A program made the translations under genes and the position numbers. This document shows, in pieces, positions 27,748 to 37,920 of a stretch of DNA of 64,000 nt. The first letter of the stretch is position 1. Every line of letters starts with the position of its first letter. Below the pieces are notes generated by a model. That model searched no databases. It had not been told where the DNA came from and saw only the letters and a list, made by a program, of their open reading frames with translations. The stretch comes from Candidatus Hydrogenedentota bacterium (GTDB lineage Bacteria; Hydrogenedentota; Hydrogenedentia; Hydrogenedentales; CAILVY01), in contig JAKQOG010000020.1 of NCBI GenBank assembly GCA_029565395.1, positions 62,001 to 126,000 on the forward strand, given 5' to 3'.

Positions 27748-28065
27748 ATGAAGACAGCCATCGACAGAATCCTTGCTGCCGAAGAAGAGGCTAAGCGCCG
27801 GCTGGTCAATGCCCGGCAACGGGCAGAGACCATCGTAACGGAAGCCGAAGCGCAAGGGGAAGTCCTGCGGAACACCGCACGGGATCGCGCGCTGAAAGAA
27901 TCGGAATTACTCTTACAGCGAGCCGTTGCCGAAGCGGACTCTGCCGGGCGGAAAATTGTTGACACGGCAACGGCCAACGCGGAACAGACCCTTCTCCAGG
28001 CTAAACGCCTTAATCTTGATTTCCTTGCGTGCAACATCAATACGATTGCGGGAATTCTTAAATGA
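27748..28065 (+). CDS. V-type ATPase subunit G/H-like coiled coil
   Basis: A 105-residue protein that is helical almost throughout (AAEEEAKRRLVNARQRAETI, ALKESELLLQRAVAEADSAG), as expected for the peripheral-stalk subunit G/H that pairs with subunit E to hold the V1 head to the membrane sector. ATG 27748 is chosen because an upstream GTG at 27712 lies almost at the predicted transcription start. As first gene of the operon it matches Thermus-type gene orders, which also begin with this subunit. Its stop overlaps the ATG of subunit C by four bases. The family is recognised by coiled-coil pattern and position rather than strong motifs. Confidence 0.7.
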   Translation: MKTAIDRILAAEEEAKRRLVNARQRAETIVTEAEAQGEVLRNTARDRALKESELLLQRAVAEADSAGRKIVDTATANAEQTLLQAKRLNLDFLACNINTIAGILK

Positions 28066-29102
28066 GATCCTTGGCGAGATATGCCCTCGCCAACACCGTG
28101 GTGAGAGCGAAAATCTCGGAGATCCTGACACAACGGGATATAGACGGGATGGCACGCGCCCCATCGCTTGAAGAGGCATGGGGTGTATTGGCCAGTACGC
28201 CTTACGGCGGGCTCATTCCTCCATGGACCGGACAAGAAGTATACGAGATCGACAGGCTTTTACATAATGCAACGGGGCGCCGCTTTCTCCGCGTGGTGCG
28301 AACCCTCAAGGGAAAACCCAGGGAAGTTGCCATGCTCCTGCTGTCTCGATGGGACCTGGATGCCCTGGAATTTCTCTTGAGGCTTTGGCACGGCAAGGAA
28401 TCGGTAATGGGTGATGACGCCTCGTATGCAACCTTTGTCCATTTCCTTCCCAGGAAGGCGCTACTGTCCGCCGAGGACCTTGGAGTCGTGGCAGGCATCT
28501 TGCACGATACCCCCTTTGCTCAAACATTAATTTCGAGTTCTCGAACGTATGCAGCACGGCATTCGTTATTCCATGTCGAGACTGCCCTCGAAAAAGCCTA
28601 TTACCAGCGTCTGCTGAACGCGATTGATGCTCTTGGAGGCCAGGAGGCTCGTGATGGGCAAACGGTGATCAGTGCGGAAATTGACCTTCTCAATCTCCTA
28701 TGCCTGGCCCGATTGGTCAATTATTATGAAATTCTCCCTCAAGACGCTTCTGAATTTATAATTCCCGCTCCATCCCCCCTTTCAAAACAACTTCGGCAGC
28801 CGGGGGTGAATACAGAATCATTCTCCACGCTCTTTAATCAGTTTGGGGCGGCAAATCTTGAAACAAGCGGAAAGCAGCTTTCACCCTTGGAAAGCATTTC
28901 TCTCCTGGAAGGCGCTCTGAGTGAAATCATGGTTGCTTTGGCGCGGCGCGCATTGGCGGGTTTCCCATTCTCCATTGCGGGCGTGCTTGCCTTTTATATT
29001 CTTATCCGGGTTGAACTTAGGAATTTGCGATCTATTTTTATAAATAAGACGGGCGCTCTGAGTGAGAGGGATGCCCCGTTAAAGCCGCATAGGCCGAGGT
29101 AA
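28062..29102 (+). CDS. atpC: V-type ATPase subunit C (AC39/d-type)
   Basis: A 346-residue helical protein of the V0D/AC39 family, the funnel-like subunit that sits on the c-ring and couples the central stalk to it. Family-like traits are the repeated helical hairpins (LARYALANTVVRAKISEIL; REVAMLLLSRWDLDALEFLL) and the C-terminal GVLAFYILIRVELRNLRSIF, the end normally conserved in these proteins. The length is normal (320-350). It overlaps the preceding stalk gene by four bases and is followed after 6 bases by subunit I, so it is tightly co-translated. Confidence 0.8.
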   Translation: MRSLARYALANTVVRAKISEILTQRDIDGMARAPSLEEAWGVLASTPYGGLIPPWTGQEVYEIDRLLHNATGRRFLRVVRTLKGKPREVAMLLLSRWDLDALEFLLRLWHGKESVMGDDASYATFVHFLPRKALLSAEDLGVVAGILHDTPFAQTLISSSRTYAARHSLFHVETALEKAYYQRLLNAIDALGGQEARDGQTVISAEIDLLNLLCLARLVNYYEILPQDASEFIIPAPSPLSKQLRQPGVNTESFSTLFNQFGAANLETSGKQLSPLESISLLEGALSEIMVALARRALAGFPFSIAGVLAFYILIRVELRNLRSIFINKTGALSERDAPLKPHRPR

Positions 29103-29108
29103 ATAACA

Positions 29109-31082
29109 GTGTTTCTGGCGGAAAAGATGGACATAATCAGTATCCTTGTCCTGAAGAAGGATATCGATGCGGCAGCAGAGGCAATCGCGCAGACAGGACT
29201 CCTCCATCCTGCCCGTATTGAAGATGTGGAAGACAGGGCCGGTGATCTAGCGCCCTTTGAGTCTGCTGGAACAGTTGCGGCGTATTCGGCACTCCGGCAG
29301 CGTATGGCGCGTCTGCTTGGCAATTCTTTTGAGGAGTGCCGCCGAATGGCACTTGCCAGCGCCCAAGACATTCGGCCGGGTTCGCTCACAGAACTTGAAA
29401 CCGCTCTGCCTCTCATAGAGGCAAATGTGCTCCCACTTTTATCAGCATACGAAGCCGCCGAGAGCAGCTTGAATGAGCTACGTACCGGTCGGTCTAAACA
29501 TGAATCACTGCTTGCGCTGGGTTACCCATTGGCACAATTAGGACAATCAGTCTATTTAAATGGCGTTGCAGGAATTATTGAGGAAGAGCAACTGGAAAAA
29601 CTGAAAAGCCTCCTTGGACCGGCGCCCTCGCTGGTGTTTCCCTACGAAAAAGAAAAGAGGGCACTTCGTGTCTTATGCATCGTACTGCGGAAAGACCAGG
29701 CATTGCTTGAGCAAGCCCTAAAATCGGTGTCTTTTCAAGAATTGGCGGGTATGGAAGAGTTTGCGAAGGTTTCGGACGGGCTGCAGGAAAATATCCGTGC
29801 CCTTGAACAAGAGTGCGATACCCTCGCTGGGCAACTTAACGCTGCCCGGGAAAAGGTCATGCCGGAACTCACTGGCCTTCTGGGGAAGCTTGATGCCGCG
29901 ATACTCGTTTTGCATCTTCGCGATATGTGCAAGACTACCGCGCACTCCTGTGTGTTGGCAGGATGGGTGCCAAGGGCCAACACGCATGAACTTGTGAATG
30001 CCGTGGCGGCAAAGACCGGCACTCATGTGCATGTCGAGGTGGTTCCGGCGGAAGATCTTGGCCAGGTTGCCGGGGGTTCCGTCACCGTTCCCGTTCTGTT
30101 CAGCCACCCGAAGTTTCTTAAACCCTTTGAAGTGTTTATAGAAACATACGGCATGCCCAGCTATAAAATGATCGATCCAACCCTGTTCGCGTTCATGGCA
30201 TTTCTGGTTATGTTCGGCATGATGTTCGGCGACCTTGGCCATGGCATCGTTCTTGTTCTTGCCGGCTTGATGGTAATGGCCAAATTTACCCCGTTGCGGA
30301 ATATTGGCAAACTCCTCATGTATTGTGGGGCGTCTGCATCCGTTTTTGGGCTGCTCTTCGGAAGCGTTTTTGGCGTCGAAACCCTTATTCCGGCTCTTTG
30401 GGTGAGGCCCGTGGAGAGGATTGAAATCGTGTTTGCGGCCGCCGTCGGCCTCGGAGTGATGATGCTGAGCGGCGGTGTGATCCTCAACACAATCCACGCA
30501 ATCAGAACACGGTCCCTGAGCATCCATTTCTTCGAGAACACGGGGCCTTTGGGTGGAATTATCTACTGGATTGGCATTGTGATGGTTGCCAAGCTTGTAT
30601 CATCTTCCATGAATCCTGAAAGCCTTGGGGTCGAGTTCCTGCTGTTCTGTGCATTTCTATTGCTTTTCTTTTTGAAGGGGCCTGCACGGCGAATCGTAAG
30701 GAGGGAAAGCCCTCTCTTCCCAGAGGGGGTGCTTACCTACATCATCGAAAGTGCCGTGGAAGTTCTTGAACTTCTGATGGGCTACCTCGCCAATACCGTC
30801 TCCTTCATTCGTGTGGCCGCATTTGGTTTGGCGCATACGGGGCTCCTTATCGCCGTATTTGGCATCAGCGATATCGTTGCCCGTTGGCCCGCGGGAACAG
30901 TATTCGCTGCCCTCGTGCTGATTGTTGGAAATGTGTTTGTGATCGTCTTTGAGGGGGCGATTGTAACTATTCAGATTCTACGGCTCGAATATTACGAATT
31001 CTTTGGGAAATTTTTCAAGGAGTTTGGTGTGAAGTACCGGCCTGTTCGTTATGCCGATGCATTTGTGGATAGTGCAGGTTGA
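29109..31082 (+). CDS. atpI: V-type ATPase membrane subunit I (a-subunit)
   Basis: A 657-residue protein with a GTG start at 29109 and GAGG 9 bases upstream. The N-terminal half is cytoplasmic and rich in coiled coil (about 1-320). The C-terminal half has seven or eight membrane segments, beginning near FAFMAFLVMFGMMFGDLGHG, the conserved loop of the a/I subunit, and including YLANTVSFIRVAAFGLAHTG, which carries the essential Arg facing the c-ring carboxylate. It forms the ion half-channels of the membrane sector. Length and order are as in Thermus and archaeal enzymes. Its last four bases overlap an upstream-extended form of the next gene, but the real start of subunit K is 30 bases further on. 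Confidence 0.93.
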   Translation: MFLAEKMDIISILVLKKDIDAAAEAIAQTGLLHPARIEDVEDRAGDLAPFESAGTVAAYSALRQRMARLLGNSFEECRRMALASAQDIRPGSLTELETALPLIEANVLPLLSAYEAAESSLNELRTGRSKHESLLALGYPLAQLGQSVYLNGVAGIIEEEQLEKLKSLLGPAPSLVFPYEKEKRALRVLCIVLRKDQALLEQALKSVSFQELAGMEEFAKVSDGLQENIRALEQECDTLAGQLNAAREKVMPELTGLLGKLDAAILVLHLRDMCKTTAHSCVLAGWVPRANTHELVNAVAAKTGTHVHVEVVPAEDLGQVAGGSVTVPVLFSHPKFLKPFEVFIETYGMPSYKMIDPTLFAFMAFLVMFGMMFGDLGHGIVLVLAGLMVMAKFTPLRNIGKLLMYCGASASVFGLLFGSVFGVETLIPALWVRPVERIEIVFAAAVGLGVMMLSGGVILNTIHAIRTRSLSIHFFENTGPLGGIIYWIGIVMVAKLVSSSMNPESLGVEFLLFCAFLLLFFLKGPARRIVRRESPLFPEGVLTYIIESAVEVLELLMGYLANTVSFIRVAAFGLAHTGLLIAVFGISDIVARWPAGTVFAALVLIVGNVFVIVFEGAIVTIQILRLEYYEFFGKFFKEFGVKYRPVRYADAFVDSAG

Positions 31083-31111
31083 ACGGACGGAAACTAAAAG
31101 GAATCACTGCG

Positions 31112-31447
31112 ATGAAGAAACTTCGAGTGGTTGCATGGTTGGGATTGTCAGCCCTGGCACTGTTCTTGGGGTACCTGCCCATCGCCTTTGCCCAGGCGGT
31201 GGGTGAGCCTGAAATGGCGGCGGGAAATCCCGAGACGGCTAAATGGGCGTATCTTGCGGCGGCCATCAGCATGGGTGCGGGATGTGTGGGCGCCGGGCTG
31301 GCGGTTGCCTATGTGGGAGCGGCGGCCATAGGCGGGGTTACCGAAAAACCTGAGATGGTCGGGCGCGCCCTCATCTTCGTCGGTTTGGCGGAAGGCATCG
31401 CCATCTACGGATTGATCATTGCGATCATGATATTGGGCAAGGTCTGA
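31112..31447 (+). CDS. atpK: V-type ATPase c-ring subunit K
   Basis: A 111-residue proteolipid starting at ATG 31112 with AAAGGA upstream. Residues 1-28 look like a cleaved signal or an extra helix (VVAWLGLSALALFLGYLPIA), as in the Thermus protein. Two ring helices follow: ISMGAGCVGAGLAVAYVGAA and LIFVGLAEGIAIYGLIIAI, with the ion-binding Glu in GLAEGIAIYG. At the position where sodium-binding c-rings carry Gln in helix 1 there is Val, and the Glu is followed by Gly rather than Ser or Thr, so a proton-translocating ring is more likely. It is a single-hairpin subunit, not the duplicated 16-kDa form. Confidence 0.9.
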   Translation: MKKLRVVAWLGLSALALFLGYLPIAFAQAVGEPEMAAGNPETAKWAYLAAAISMGAGCVGAGLAVAYVGAAAIGGVTEKPEMVGRALIFVGLAEGIAIYGLIIAIMILGKV

Positions 31448-31450
31448 TCC

Positions 31451-31756
31451 ATGAAACTGATGGTCATCGGAGATTACGAGACCGTCTTGGGCTTTCGCCT
31501 GGTGGGCGTGCAGGGCGCCATGGCCGGCGGCAGGGAAGAGGCGCTGGAGGCCTTGCAGCGGGTGCTTGCAACGCCCGATGTTGGGGTGGTCCTTATGACG
31601 GAGACGCTGGCGAAATCCGTCCGGGATGAGTTTGAGGCGCGCTTGTACGGCCATGGATTTCCACTGCTGCTTGAGGTGCCCGATGCCCTTGGGCCGGCCC
31701 CGGATCGGCTCTCCGTTGAGGATGTGGTGCGCAAGGCAATAGGAATGAGTCTATGA
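31451..31756 (+). CDS. atpF: V-type ATPase subunit F
   Basis: A 101-residue protein of the small central-stalk subunit F family: it opens with MKLMVIGDYETVLGFRLVGV, the typical first strand and helix, then VGVVLMTETLAKSV and the C-terminal helix region (RLSVEDVVRKAIG). Subunit F binds subunit D and modulates the rotor. It starts 3 bases after subunit K and overlaps subunit E by four bases. The length is normal. Confidence 0.88.
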   Translation: MKLMVIGDYETVLGFRLVGVQGAMAGGREEALEALQRVLATPDVGVVLMTETLAKSVRDEFEARLYGHGFPLLLEVPDALGPAPDRLSVEDVVRKAIGMSL

Positions 31757-32403
31757 ACCAACCAAAGGAGATGTCCTCCGAACAAGGGCTCATCGAGAGT
31801 ATCCTTGCGGATGCGGAAACCCAAGCGGGTGCTCTGTTAGCGGACGCAGAGGCCACGGCACGTGGCAGTATCGAACAATCCGAAAAGGAGGCCGCCGCAA
31901 TAGGGGAGAAAATCCTGGCAAAAGCGAAACTGGATGCCGAAGCGCAGACAATTCGAACCTGCGCAAAAGCCAGGGTAGAAGCCCGGCGGATCCTGCTGCA
32001 GGCGCGTGAAAAAGCGATAGATGGGATCTTTGAGCGCATTGAGAAAACCTTGCAGGAAATACGCGGAGACGCGTTGCGGTATAGAACCTCCTTGGTATGT
32101 TTGCTCACGGAGGCAATTCTCGGAATCGGTGAAGAGCATGTCGTAATTGTAGTTGGGGCGGCGGACAAGACGGTGCTGGATGACATCCTGATGGAAGATA
32201 TCAAGAAGCAGGTATGCGAACGTTCCGGTCGTACCGTCACCGTCGAACTTCAATTCAAGGACTCGGACTTGGGGGGAGGGGGAATCGTCCTTGAACCTGG
32301 TGGGCGCGTGCGTCTTGACAACACGTTTCCGCGAAGACTGAAAGAAACTAAACAGAAGCTGAAAACGCTCATCGTAGCAGAAATCGAGAAAAACTGTGGA
32401 TGA
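31753..32403 (+). CDS. atpE: V-type ATPase subunit E
   Basis: A 216-residue peripheral-stalk subunit. The first 110 residues are a long helix rich in Ala and Glu (ADAETQAGALLADAEATARG), followed by a compact C-terminal domain (DLGGGGIVLEPGGRVRLDNT is the conserved E-subunit segment with a Gly run, then the FPRRLKE stretch). With the G/H-like protein it forms the stator between the V1 head and subunit I. It overlaps subunit F by four bases and the catalytic subunit A by eight bases, which implies coupled translation. Confidence 0.88.
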   Translation: MNQPKEMSSEQGLIESILADAETQAGALLADAEATARGSIEQSEKEAAAIGEKILAKAKLDAEAQTIRTCAKARVEARRILLQAREKAIDGIFERIEKTLQEIRGDALRYRTSLVCLLTEAILGIGEEHVVIVVGAADKTVLDDILMEDIKKQVCERSGRTVTVELQFKDSDLGGGGIVLEPGGRVRLDNTFPRRLKETKQKLKTLIVAEIEKNCG

Positions 32404-34165
32404 AGGCGTCATCGGAAAAGTAAAACGCGTGGTGGGGCCGGTTGTTGAAGCCCGGCGCGAAGCCCAGGTTGAAATGCTCGAGCTGGTGCTCGTGGGCGAA
32501 CATCGTCTCATCGGGGAAGTTGTCAGGATACAAGGCGACTCCGCTTGGATACAGGTATATGAAGACACCACCGGACTGCGGCCGGGAGCCCCCATTTGGA
32601 GCCGCGGAGAGCCACTCTCCGTGGAACTCGGGCCCGGGCTCGTCGGCGGCATCTACGACGGTGTGCAGCGCCCGCTTAGCGCGCTTCGCGCACAAATGGG
32701 CGACTTCGTTTCGAAGGGGGCCCAGGTGCCGGCGCTCGACCGCGGCAAACTGTGGCGATTTATCCCTGAAGTAAAACCGCCTCTTTCTGTAACGGGTGGT
32801 TGCATCATTGGCCGTGTTCAGGAAACTGAACTGATCGAACACAAGGTAATGATTCCCCCTCTTCTGGCAGGGGAACTGTTCGAGATTGCTCCGGAAGCCG
32901 AGTACCATGTTGAAGACACCATCGCGCGCCTTCGTTTTGATACCCGCAGTATCGATGTCGCCCTGCATCAGCGGTGGCCGGTGCGTGTTCCGCGTCCCTA
33001 TATGGCACGCTTGCCCCACTCGATGCCTCTCTTAACCGGGCAACGGGTGATCGATACCTTGTTTCCCGTGGCCCGGGGAGGCGTGGTCGTGGTTCCGGGC
33101 GGGTTCGGTACGGGGAAAACCATGGTTCAGCATGCCCTCGCCAAGTGGTGTGACGCCGACCTCGTGGTCTACATCGGCTGCGGGGAACGGGGCAATGAGA
33201 TGACGGAAGTGCTGACCGATTTTCCAAAACTGACCGACCCGCGAACCGGCCGCTCGCTCATGGAGCGCACCATCCTCATCGCCAACACCTCCAACATGCC
33301 CGTCGCCGCGCGCGAAACAAGCATCTATACCGGCATTACCATTGCCGAATACTACCGGGATATGGGCTTGCATGTAGCGGTCATGGCTGATTCTACCTCG
33401 CGATGGGCGGAAGCCTTGCGCGAACTTTCAGGCCGGATGGAGGAAATGCCTGCGGATGAAGGATTCCCCGCCTACCTGCCCACACGGCTGGCGGAGTTCT
33501 ATGAACGGGCGGGAGCGGTCCGTACCCTGTCGGGTAGTGAAGCCACAATCACCACCATCGGCGCGGTGTCCCCGCCCGGAGGCGATTTCTCCGAGCCGGT
33601 CACCCAGCACACAAAGCGCTTCGTGCGCGCATTCTGGGCATTGGACAAACAACTGGCGAACGCCCGCCACTATCCGGCCATCAGTTGGATGGACAGTTAC
33701 AGTGAGTATATCGAGGATGTTGAGGACTGGTGGATGGAGCGCACCAACCACGAGTGGCAGAAACTGCGCACCACCATGATTTCCGTCATGCAGCAGGAAG
33801 CTCGCTTGCAGCGCGTCGTAAAGCTGGTGGGGGCTGACGTCCTCCCAGACAGCCAGCGCCTTATCCTTGAAATCGCGAATGTATTCAAGAACGCGTTCCT
33901 CCAGCAAAATGCCTATGACAAGGTGGATGCCTATAGCGGCGCCGAGAAACAATACCGAATGCTCCAGATTATCGCCGAACTCTATAAACTTGCCGCCGAA
34001 GCCATCAAAAACGGAGCGGCTCTCGAAGATATCCGCAAGACGCCAATTTTCACTGAAGTGATGCAGATGAAATATCAATATGACAACGAGAACGCGGGCC
34101 GATTGTCCGGCCTGCTCGAAAAAGCCAGGGAAGCGTTGCATGGGTACACAAACGATAATGCATGA
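32396..34165 (+). CDS. atpA: V-type ATPase catalytic subunit A
   Basis: A 589-residue catalytic subunit that hydrolyses or makes ATP in the V1/A1 head. It starts at GTG 32396, inside the end of subunit E. The N-terminal barrel ([15 protein letters not shown]) is followed by the A-type non-homologous insert (about 115-190), the P-loop GGFGTGKT at 235-242 and the catalytic Glu264 in [29 protein letters not shown] is the conserved phosphate-sensor area. Length and motifs are fully normal. It overlaps the start of subunit B by eight bases. Confidence 0.97.
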   Translation: MDEGVIGKVKRVVGPVVEARREAQVEMLELVLVGEHRLIGEVVRIQGDSAWIQVYEDTTGLRPGAPIWSRGEPLSVELGPGLVGGIYDGVQRPLSALRAQMGDFVSKGAQVPALDRGKLWRFIPEVKPPLSVTGGCIIGRVQETELIEHKVMIPPLLAGELFEIAPEAEYHVEDTIARLRFDTRSIDVALHQRWPVRVPRPYMARLPHSMPLLTGQRVIDTLFPVARGGVVVVPGGFGTGKTMVQHALAKWCDADLVVYIGCGERGNEMTEVLTDFPKLTDPRTGRSLMERTILIANTSNMPVAARETSIYTGITIAEYYRDMGLHVAVMADSTSRWAEALRELSGRMEEMPADEGFPAYLPTRLAEFYERAGAVRTLSGSEATITTIGAVSPPGGDFSEPVTQHTKRFVRAFWALDKQLANARHYPAISWMDSYSEYIEDVEDWWMERTNHEWQKLRTTMISVMQQEARLQRVVKLVGADVLPDSQRLILEIANVFKNAFLQQNAYDKVDAYSGAEKQYRMLQIIAELYKLAAEAIKNGAALEDIRKTPIFTEVMQMKYQYDNENAGRLSGLLEKAREALHGYTNDNA

Positions 34166-35555
34166 ACTCGGCAATCAGGCATTAGCCAACCGGAGGGAAT
34201 ATCTTGGCATGGCCGAAGTTTCAGGCCCGGTGGTGGCTATTCGCGGCATTCACAATGTCGGCTACAACGAACTCGTCGAAATCGCCGATGGCCAGGGCAA
34301 TACCCGGCTGGGCATCACGTTGGAAGTGGCCGAAGGCGCCGCCATCGCCCAGGTATTTGAGGGAACCTCCGGACTGGCGCTCGAAACCACCCGCGTGCGC
34401 TTCCGGGGCACACCGCAGACCATGCCGGTGTCAGAAGAATTGCTGGGGCGGACCTTTGATGGATTGGGGCGTCCCATTGACGGAGGTCCGGAAGCTATTG
34501 GCGAAGACCGGGACGTCAATGGGCTTCCGGTTAATCCCACGGCACGGGCGTATCCCCGGAAGTTTATCCAGACCGGCATCTCTGCGATAGATGGCATGAA
34601 CACGCTCGTCCGCGGACAGAAATTGCCCATTTTCTCCGGCAGCGGACTGCCTCACCGGCAACTGGTCGCGCAGATCACCCGGCAGGCTAAGATCGTGGGA
34701 GAAGAGGCCCCATTCGCTGTCGTTTTCGCGGGCATGGGCATCAAACATGACGAAGCCATGTTCTACATCAAAAACTTCGAACAATCCGGCGCCATGGAAC
34801 GGCTCGTGGCATTTCTGAGCCTGGCCGACGCGCCATCGGTAGAACGGCTCGTGACACCCCGAACCGCCCTCACCGTAGCCGAATTCCTTGCGTTTGACCT
34901 CGGCATGCACGTTCTGACGGTTCTCACGGACATGACGAACTACTGCGAAGCACTCCGCGAGATCTCCACGGTTCGCGCGGAGATACCCAGCAGAAAAGGG
35001 TATCCAGGATACTTGTACAGCGACCTTGCCAGCATTTACGAACGGGCGGGAATGATAAAAGACCGGCCCGGATCAATTACCCAGGTGCCCGTGGTCACCA
35101 TGCCCAACGATGACATATCCCATCCGGTACCGGACCTCTCCGGCTACATTACCGAAGGTCAGATCGTGCTTGAACGCGACTTGGCGCAGCGCGGCATCTA
35201 TCCCCCGATTGCAGGCCTGCCATCACTTTCGCGTCTTATGAAAGACGGTATTGGGGAAGGAATGACGCGGGCTGACCATGCTCACCTGGCGAGCCAGTTG
35301 TTTGCCGCCTATGCCCATGTGAAGGATATCCGTGCCCTGGCTTCGGTTATTGGCGAGGAAGACCTCAGCCCCTTGGACCACCAGTACCTCAAATTTGGCG
35401 AGGCGTTTGAGCAACGTTTCCTGAGCCAAGGGCACGATGAAGACCGTTCCATGGAACAAACACTAAATCTGGGCTGGTCCGTTCTCTCAGCGCTCCCGCC
35501 CGAAGAACTGCACCGGATTACCGAAGAGGAAATCCGGAAATATTACGGTAAATGA
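34158..35555 (+). CDS. atpB: V-type ATPase regulatory subunit B
   Basis: A 465-residue non-catalytic head subunit. ATG 34158 keeps the usual N-terminus ([18 protein letters not shown] aligns with the KEY..I.ISGP start of the family); ATG 34209 has a better ribosome site (GGAGGG) but would remove the first strand. Family motifs include [15 protein letters not shown], the degenerate nucleotide region [14 protein letters not shown] (no complete Walker A) and [17 protein letters not shown] near the C-terminus. It alternates with subunit A in the hexamer. One base separates it from subunit D. Confidence 0.95.
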   Translation: MHELGNQALANRREYLGMAEVSGPVVAIRGIHNVGYNELVEIADGQGNTRLGITLEVAEGAAIAQVFEGTSGLALETTRVRFRGTPQTMPVSEELLGRTFDGLGRPIDGGPEAIGEDRDVNGLPVNPTARAYPRKFIQTGISAIDGMNTLVRGQKLPIFSGSGLPHRQLVAQITRQAKIVGEEAPFAVVFAGMGIKHDEAMFYIKNFEQSGAMERLVAFLSLADAPSVERLVTPRTALTVAEFLAFDLGMHVLTVLTDMTNYCEALREISTVRAEIPSRKGYPGYLYSDLASIYERAGMIKDRPGSITQVPVVTMPNDDISHPVPDLSGYITEGQIVLERDLAQRGIYPPIAGLPSLSRLMKDGIGEGMTRADHAHLASQLFAAYAHVKDIRALASVIGEEDLSPLDHQYLKFGEAFEQRFLSQGHDEDRSMEQTLNLGWSVLSALPPEELHRITEEEIRKYYGK

Positions 35556-35556
35556 C

Positions 35557-36189
35557 ATGGCCAGATACGAAGTAGCGCCAACGCGCACCAATCTGATCAG
35601 CCTCAAGGCCGATTTGGCCCTAGTCCATGAGGGCCATGAACTCCTCGAACAAAAACGGCAGATTCTTGTGCTCGAACTCAAACAGTTGACCGCACTCGCC
35701 GTCGAAGCACAAAAACGTGTCGATGAAGAATTGGCCGGCGCCTTTGCCGCCCTCCGGCGCGCACGCATCGCCAGCGGGGAAGCAACCGTCTATTCCGCCG
35801 CCCGCGCCATAAACATCCTGCCGGAAATTGCCTTGAAAGAACGCCGTGTCATGGGCGTAAGCATCCCAGGAGGCCAGCTCAACCTGACCGGCAACGCCCC
35901 CTATTATGGAACTTCCTCCACCTCCGTCTGGATGGACGAAGCGGTGGCGCGTTTCAAGAAGGCGCTCCACGCCATTGCAGAACTGGCCCAGGCCAGGATC
36001 GCCGTGGTGCGCCTCGCGCGTGCAATTCAGAAGACCATCCGCCGCGTCAACGCCTTGGAAAAACTCCTCATTCCTGACTATGAAGAAACCGTCAAATACA
36101 TCCAGGATTCCCTGGAAGAATCCGACCGGCAAGCCTTCTTTAATCTCAAACTCGTAAAGGGGCACCTTGAATCCAAGAGAAGTGAATAA
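35557..36189 (+). CDS. atpD: V-type ATPase central-stalk subunit D
   Basis: A 210-residue rotor-axle subunit. The start MARYEVAPTRTNLISLKADL and the end NALEKLLIPDYEETVKYIQD are the conserved N- and C-terminal helices of the family, which form the long coiled coil inside the A3B3 head. It is the last gene of the operon (stalk G/H, C, I, K, F, E, A, B, D). No clear terminator follows; the next reading frame, a ceramidase-like protein, begins within 85 bases on the same strand and may be read through. Confidence 0.93.
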   Translation: MARYEVAPTRTNLISLKADLALVHEGHELLEQKRQILVLELKQLTALAVEAQKRVDEELAGAFAALRRARIASGEATVYSAARAINILPEIALKERRVMGVSIPGGQLNLTGNAPYYGTSSTSVWMDEAVARFKKALHAIAELAQARIAVVRLARAIQKTIRRVNALEKLLIPDYEETVKYIQDSLEESDRQAFFNLKLVKGHLESKRSE

Positions 36190-36273
36190 GGCGTGCCGCG
36201 TATTTTGAGTCAGCTTGCCGTGATGCGCATAATGAGGGGGATCCCAAACAATAGTTCCAGTGAGGCTACGGCT

Positions 36274-37854
36274 ATGATGACAAAAACCGCATCAAGAGAA
36301 TGGCACCACATGTCTCCGGTTTGCAGGATGTATAAACACACCGGAAAAATAAGGCCGCATGTCTTTGGAATAATTAGTGCCGGTATTGCCGTACTTCTGC
36401 TTCTGGGCGCCGCCCATGCCGATCAACTCACGGCAGGAGCCGCAAAAGTGGATATCACCGGCCGAGATGCCGGGCCGGTCAATGATCCTCTGTATGTGAA
36501 GGCCCTTGTTATAAAAAATGGTGTCAGCACATTCGCAATTATCACCGTGGATGCCGTGGCCATTGGCGAGATTGGAAAAATTGGCAATGATTATCTCCCT
36601 ACAGTCCGCGCCCGGCTTGAAAAGGAACTCAATATTCCCCAGACGAACGTCCTGACTAATGCCAGTCACTGTCATGGCGTTGTTTGTGAAGATGTTGTGG
36701 AGCGAACGATTCAGGCGGTGAAAGAAGCCTCCCAAACGATCACCCCGGTCAACGCCGGCGCTGGCAGCGGCCATGAAGACCGGATCATGGAGAATCGGCG
36801 GTATGCCTTGAAAGGCGGAGGAGAAGCGGACAGCCGGCACGCCTATTCGCTCCCGCCGGATGAGGACATCGCCGGTATTGGACCGATTGATCCGGAAATT
36901 GGGGTACTTCGTTTGGACAGAACAGACGGCCAGACACTGGCGGTCGTCTATAACTTCGCATGTCATCCTATTCAAGGGGTGCCGAGCCGGGGCAATACCG
37001 CCGACATCATTGGATTCGCCTCAAAAGTAATAGAAGATAATGCAGGCGCAGGTACCATTGCCTTGTTTTTGCAAGGCTGCGCGGGCGACATCAATCCGGC
37101 ACACTATAAGGATGTTGACCACCCGCGGGACGCGGAGCCGCTGGGAAACCTGCTCGGATTAAGCACCATGCACGCATTCCGCAAAATACAATGTAAAAAT
37201 GACGCACCCCTGAAAATGATCTCTGAAACAATTGAATTGCCTCGCGCGGACCATGCCCAACGCATCGCACGTATGGAAGCCGAACGGGAGCGGTTGCTTC
37301 AATCGCTCAAGGGCGCCAGTCTAAATCTAAAAACCTTTCTTCCCCTCGTGGTGAAGTATGGCCTCTCCAATGCGTTCCCCTCCGGCTATGCTCACCGGTA
37401 TCTGCACGAAGAAACGATGAATTGGGATTTTTTGAAAAAACTCGATGCTGAAAACCGCGAGAATATGCACCGGTACATTGAAAACATCCATACCATGGAA
37501 GAACTCACGCGCGTGCAAACCAATCTGGATCTCCTGCGGAAACATCAGGCGGATAATGCCGCCGCGGGAAAGCCCACGGTCAGCGCGGAAATTATGGGCG
37601 TGAGAATCGGCGATTTTGTGTTGGTCACGTTCCCCGGAGAGCCTTCCGTGCAAATCGGGCTTAACATAAAAAAAGCGTCTCCCCACGCGTTAACCTTTGT
37701 GACAGGCTGTACGAACGGCTATCTATATTATGCCCCCACGGAAGAACAACTCCGCAATGAAAGAAGCGCCCAGGAAGATAGCGATTGCATCCTCGCCCCC
37801 GAATGGCAGGCGATTTATGAGGATGCCGCCGCGCGGATTCTCAAAGACCTCTAA
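36274..37854 (+). CDS. Neutral/alkaline ceramidase-like exported protein, paralogue 1
   Basis: About 526 residues. The start is uncertain: ATG 36274 has GAGG 8 bases upstream, while ATG 36328 gives a shorter, more typical signal peptide (GIISAGIAVLLLLGAAHA). The mature protein opens with AGAAKVDITGRDAG and VKALVIKNGVSTFAIITVDA, as in neutral/alkaline ceramidase-like proteins, with metal-binding NASHCHGV, ACHPIQGVPS and LFLQGCAGDINPAHY. True neutral ceramidases have a nucleophilic Ser in GDVSPN; here the motif is GDINPA, so ceramide hydrolysis is doubtful. The paralogue at 61676 shares this change. It follows the ATPase operon and ends 266 bases before a convergent gene. Confidence 0.75.
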   Translation: MMTKTASREWHHMSPVCRMYKHTGKIRPHVFGIISAGIAVLLLLGAAHADQLTAGAAKVDITGRDAGPVNDPLYVKALVIKNGVSTFAIITVDAVAIGEIGKIGNDYLPTVRARLEKELNIPQTNVLTNASHCHGVVCEDVVERTIQAVKEASQTITPVNAGAGSGHEDRIMENRRYALKGGGEADSRHAYSLPPDEDIAGIGPIDPEIGVLRLDRTDGQTLAVVYNFACHPIQGVPSRGNTADIIGFASKVIEDNAGAGTIALFLQGCAGDINPAHYKDVDHPRDAEPLGNLLGLSTMHAFRKIQCKNDAPLKMISETIELPRADHAQRIARMEAERERLLQSLKGASLNLKTFLPLVVKYGLSNAFPSGYAHRYLHEETMNWDFLKKLDAENRENMHRYIENIHTMEELTRVQTNLDLLRKHQADNAAAGKPTVSAEIMGVRIGDFVLVTFPGEPSVQIGLNIKKASPHALTFVTGCTNGYLYYAPTEEQLRNERSAQEDSDCILAPEWQAIYEDAAARILKDL

Positions 37855-37920
37855 CATGCGAACAAATTTGTCATTGCTGCGAGGAGTCCCCCGCGAAGCA
37901 ATCACGCCCTCACGGTTCTA

